From contig CAYUVA010000017.1 of the NCBI GenBank assembly GCA_964448115.1, positions 17,487 to 81,486 of the forward strand: a stretch of DNA of 64,000 nucleotides. Reading direction: 5' to 3'. A program made the translations under genes and the position numbers. Position 1 is the first letter of the stretch, and every line of letters starts with the position of its first letter. The stretch is from CAYUVA01 sp964448115 [NCBI: uncultured bacterium] (GTDB lineage Bacteria > CAYUVA01). Shown piece by piece: positions 62,305-64,000 of the stretch. The notes beneath the pieces are model-generated. The model was not told the origin of the DNA, ran no database searches, and worked only from the letters and a program-made list of their open reading frames with translations.

Positions 62305-64000
62305 ATGACTTTTAAGAAGATAGGCAGGTATAGGATTTTAGAGCTTCTGGGGCGCGGCGGAATGGGAGAGGTCTATAAGGCTTTCGATCCCAAGTTCAAG
62401 CGATATGTCGCTGTCAAGATCATACGCAGCGACCTTTTTGATGCCGAGTTCGAGAAGGCAAAAAAAAGGATGTTCTGGGAGGGGATAGCGTCCGGCAGAC
62501 TATTCCATGAGAACATCATATCTACTCTCGACATGGGCGATTATCAAAATCTCACCTATATAGTAATGGAGTATGTCGATGGCATCTCTTTACGCAAGAT
62601 GTTGCAGCAAAAAGGACCCTTTGCCATAAAGGATGCCATCCCCATTTTATTGCAGATCTGCAAAGCCATGATCAAAGCTCACGAGCTGGATGTGATCCAT
62701 CGAGATCTTAAACCTGAAAATGTTATGATCTTGAGCGATAGCCATATTAAGATCGCTGACTTCGGCGCTGCTAAGGTGAAGAATATATTAAGCCAGGATA
62801 GCACCAAGCCACAAGAGATAATCGGTACCCTTAACTATCTATCTCCAGAGAGGATATCAGGCAGGAACGATGACCATAGATCCGACATCTTTTCATTTGG
62901 AGTAATGGCTTATGAGCTTTTAACCGGCACTCCGCCATTCTACGACCGGGATAGTGCAAAGGTGATCACCAATATCTTGAATGAGAATCCCGTTCCCTTG
63001 AGGTTTTTCGTCCCCGAGGCGACCAGGGAGCTGGAATATCTTATAAACCGTTGCCTGGAGAAGATGCCAGCTCACCGCTTCCAGAGCTTCAAGGATGTGA
63101 TGCAGGCGCTGTCAGTACCATCAATAATGAAGCATGAAAAAATACGCATGCCCGTAAGAAGACTATCGCCACAGGCTTCCGAAAGGACTACCGAAAAGAC
63201 AAGCACTAGAACACTGATCGCGAAAACAAAACTGGTCAAAAAACATAAAACCAGGCTGATGATCCTCGAATCAGGAGACAAGATCGGTGCGCAGATGCTC
63301 GATATAAAAAATACTGAGGTAATGCAAACCGAAAACCACAAAGAACTAATAGATCTGGTCAGAAAAAAACCACCGCATTGTATTATCGTAGATTTACAGA
63401 CGCCAGGGATCAAAAAGGCAGCACTGCAAAGCATACAAAAGACCGTCCAAGACACCAAGATACCAATAATCTTCATCGGGCTGGAATCAAAGGCTATCGG
63501 ACCATTCAAGTACCAATTGAGAAAGGGAATTGATCTCTACTTGGAAAAACCACTGTCAAGAAAAGAATTCGCCGGCATCGTGGATCGATTCGTAACCAAA
63601 AACAGGCTGCTTAGAGCTCAAATCGGCTCCACCGCTGAGTCTGAAAGAAGAAAGATAAAGGAATCCTCAAAAGAATTTACTAAAAAAGAGATAAAGGAAA
63701 AGACTGTCTCTAAAAAGTCCATTGTTATCGATGAATTGCTGAGAAATAGAAGATATGTCGAGGCGATCAAGGAGATCAGAGCCATAAGGGGAAAATCATC
63801 AGGCAAAGATCTTGACCAGGAAATCAATAGGGTAGTAAAAAGAATTCTCAAGGATCATGCCTATGAAGAAAAAAATGTGCAGGACTATCGCAACGCAGTG
63901 CTCAAGGTGGCGGATAATCTATATAGCAAGGCACAGTTCGAGGATGCGCTGCAACTTTACGAGGTTTATACCGCACTTAAACCAAGAGATACAAAGATAA
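62305..64000 (+). CDS. Ser/Thr protein kinase fused to a receiver-like domain and TPR region (partial, runs off the window)
   Basis: The frame is open from ATG 62305 to the last base, giving 565 residues. The kinase domain (about 8-270) has LGRGGMGEVYKAFD, AVKIIRSD, HRDLKPENVM, DFGAAK and SPERISG, so it should be active. A Lys/Arg/Thr-rich linker follows. Residues about 310-430 look like a CheY-type receiver: strand LMILESGD, phosphoacceptor Asp in IIVDLQTPG, IIFIGLES and Lys in YLEKPLS; the acidic pair is reduced to Glu/Asp. After that comes a charged coil and a TPR-like helix pair (YSKAQFEDALQLYEVYTALKP) at the edge. Kinase plus receiver in one chain is uncommon and suggests cross-talk between Hanks-type and two-component signalling. 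Confidence 0.85.
   Translation, partial: MTFKKIGRYRILELLGRGGMGEVYKAFDPKFKRYVAVKIIRSDLFDAEFEKAKKRMFWEGIASGRLFHENIISTLDMGDYQNLTYIVMEYVDGISLRKMLQQKGPFAIKDAIPILLQICKAMIKAHELDVIHRDLKPENVMILSDSHIKIADFGAAKVKNILSQDSTKPQEIIGTLNYLSPERISGRNDDHRSDIFSFGVMAYELLTGTPPFYDRDSAKVITNILNENPVPLRFFVPEATRELEYLINRCLEKMPAHRFQSFKDVMQALSVPSIMKHEKIRMPVRRLSPQASERTTEKTSTRTLIAKTKLVKKHKTRLMILESGDKIGAQMLDIKNTEVMQTENHKELIDLVRKKPPHCIIVDLQTPGIKKAALQSIQKTVQDTKIPIIFIGLESKAIGPFKYQLRKGIDLYLEKPLSRKEFAGIVDRFVTKNRLLRAQIGSTAESERRKIKESSKEFTKKEIKEKTVSKKSIVIDELLRNRRYVEAIKEIRAIRGKSSGKDLDQEINRVVKRILKDHAYEEKNVQDYRNAVLKVADNLYSKAQFEDALQLYEVYTALKPRDTKI

Overview
The window reads as a chromosomal segment of a Gram-negative bacterium of moderate GC content. 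It carries lipoproteins with lipoboxes, GspJ/GspK-type pseudopilins, an HflK/HflC pair and a Tat substrate. I cannot name the phylum. Thr-Pro linkers in very large secreted proteins, Ser/Thr kinases carrying TPRs and many domain fusions recall uncultivated candidate phyla or Planctomycetes/Desulfobacterota-like lineages, but that is inference. Initiation uses ATG, GTG and TTG. Promoters fit a TTGACA-17-TATAAT-like sigma factor. Several genes have their -10 box only 6-14 nt before the start codon and no Shine-Dalgarno, which suggests near-leaderless mRNAs.

Layout. 1-375: palindromic and tandem repeats. 376-3642: a beta-class DNA methyltransferase interrupted in motif I by a 363-residue intein, which carries a DUF559 (PD-(D/E)XK-like) nuclease domain and a 285-bp G/C-rich repeat array. 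3725-6183: ECF transporter ATPase fusion and EcfT. 6180-9581 (minus): GT2-phosphoglycosyltransferase fusion and a sugar-nucleotide epimerase. 9668-10219: lipoprotein. 10341-14060 (minus): HflK, HflC and a cation-diffusion-facilitator/HflK fusion. 14170-14720: receiver protein and tRNA-Val. 14817-17453: mutS. 17532-23023 (minus): large membrane glycosyltransferase, slipin and long NfeD. 23455-27105: fadN-fadA beta-oxidation operon with a strong terminator. 27326-28890: small diheme cytochrome and a Tat-exported aldo/keto-reductase-like protein that has lost most catalytic residues. 29054-30238: second thiolase. 30307-32535: pyrH-frr-cdsA. 32573-37684 (minus): five-gene signalling and transport operon (histidine kinase, two receivers, TauE/SafE permease, cytidylate-kinase-like/BON membrane protein).

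38004-40043: pseudopilins gspJ and gspK separated by a nested palindromic element. 40134-44775: S4 protein, an MrfA helicase fused to an MrfB-like exonuclease, a 16S/23S-type pseudouridine synthase and a shortened YnjB-like lipoprotein. 44820-57335: extracytoplasmic and signalling block with a 1777-residue secreted multidomain protein, a 1476-residue zinc-ribbon/Ser-Thr kinase/TPR protein, a Kelch protein and two lipoproteins. 57580-59212 (minus): rimP-nusA with a leader attenuator. 59531-62129: HU protein and DUF2723-TPR membrane protein. 62305-end: a second Ser/Thr kinase fused to a receiver domain, cut by the window edge.

The clearest themes are protein fusion (intein-methylase, ECF ATPases, GT2-PGT, CDF-HflK, MrfA-MrfB, kinase-receiver) and nested or palindromic repeats that sit between and even inside genes. 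The intein with its DUF559 domain and in-frame repeat array is the strongest candidate for an under-described element; the CDF-HflK and MrfA-MrfB fusions come next.
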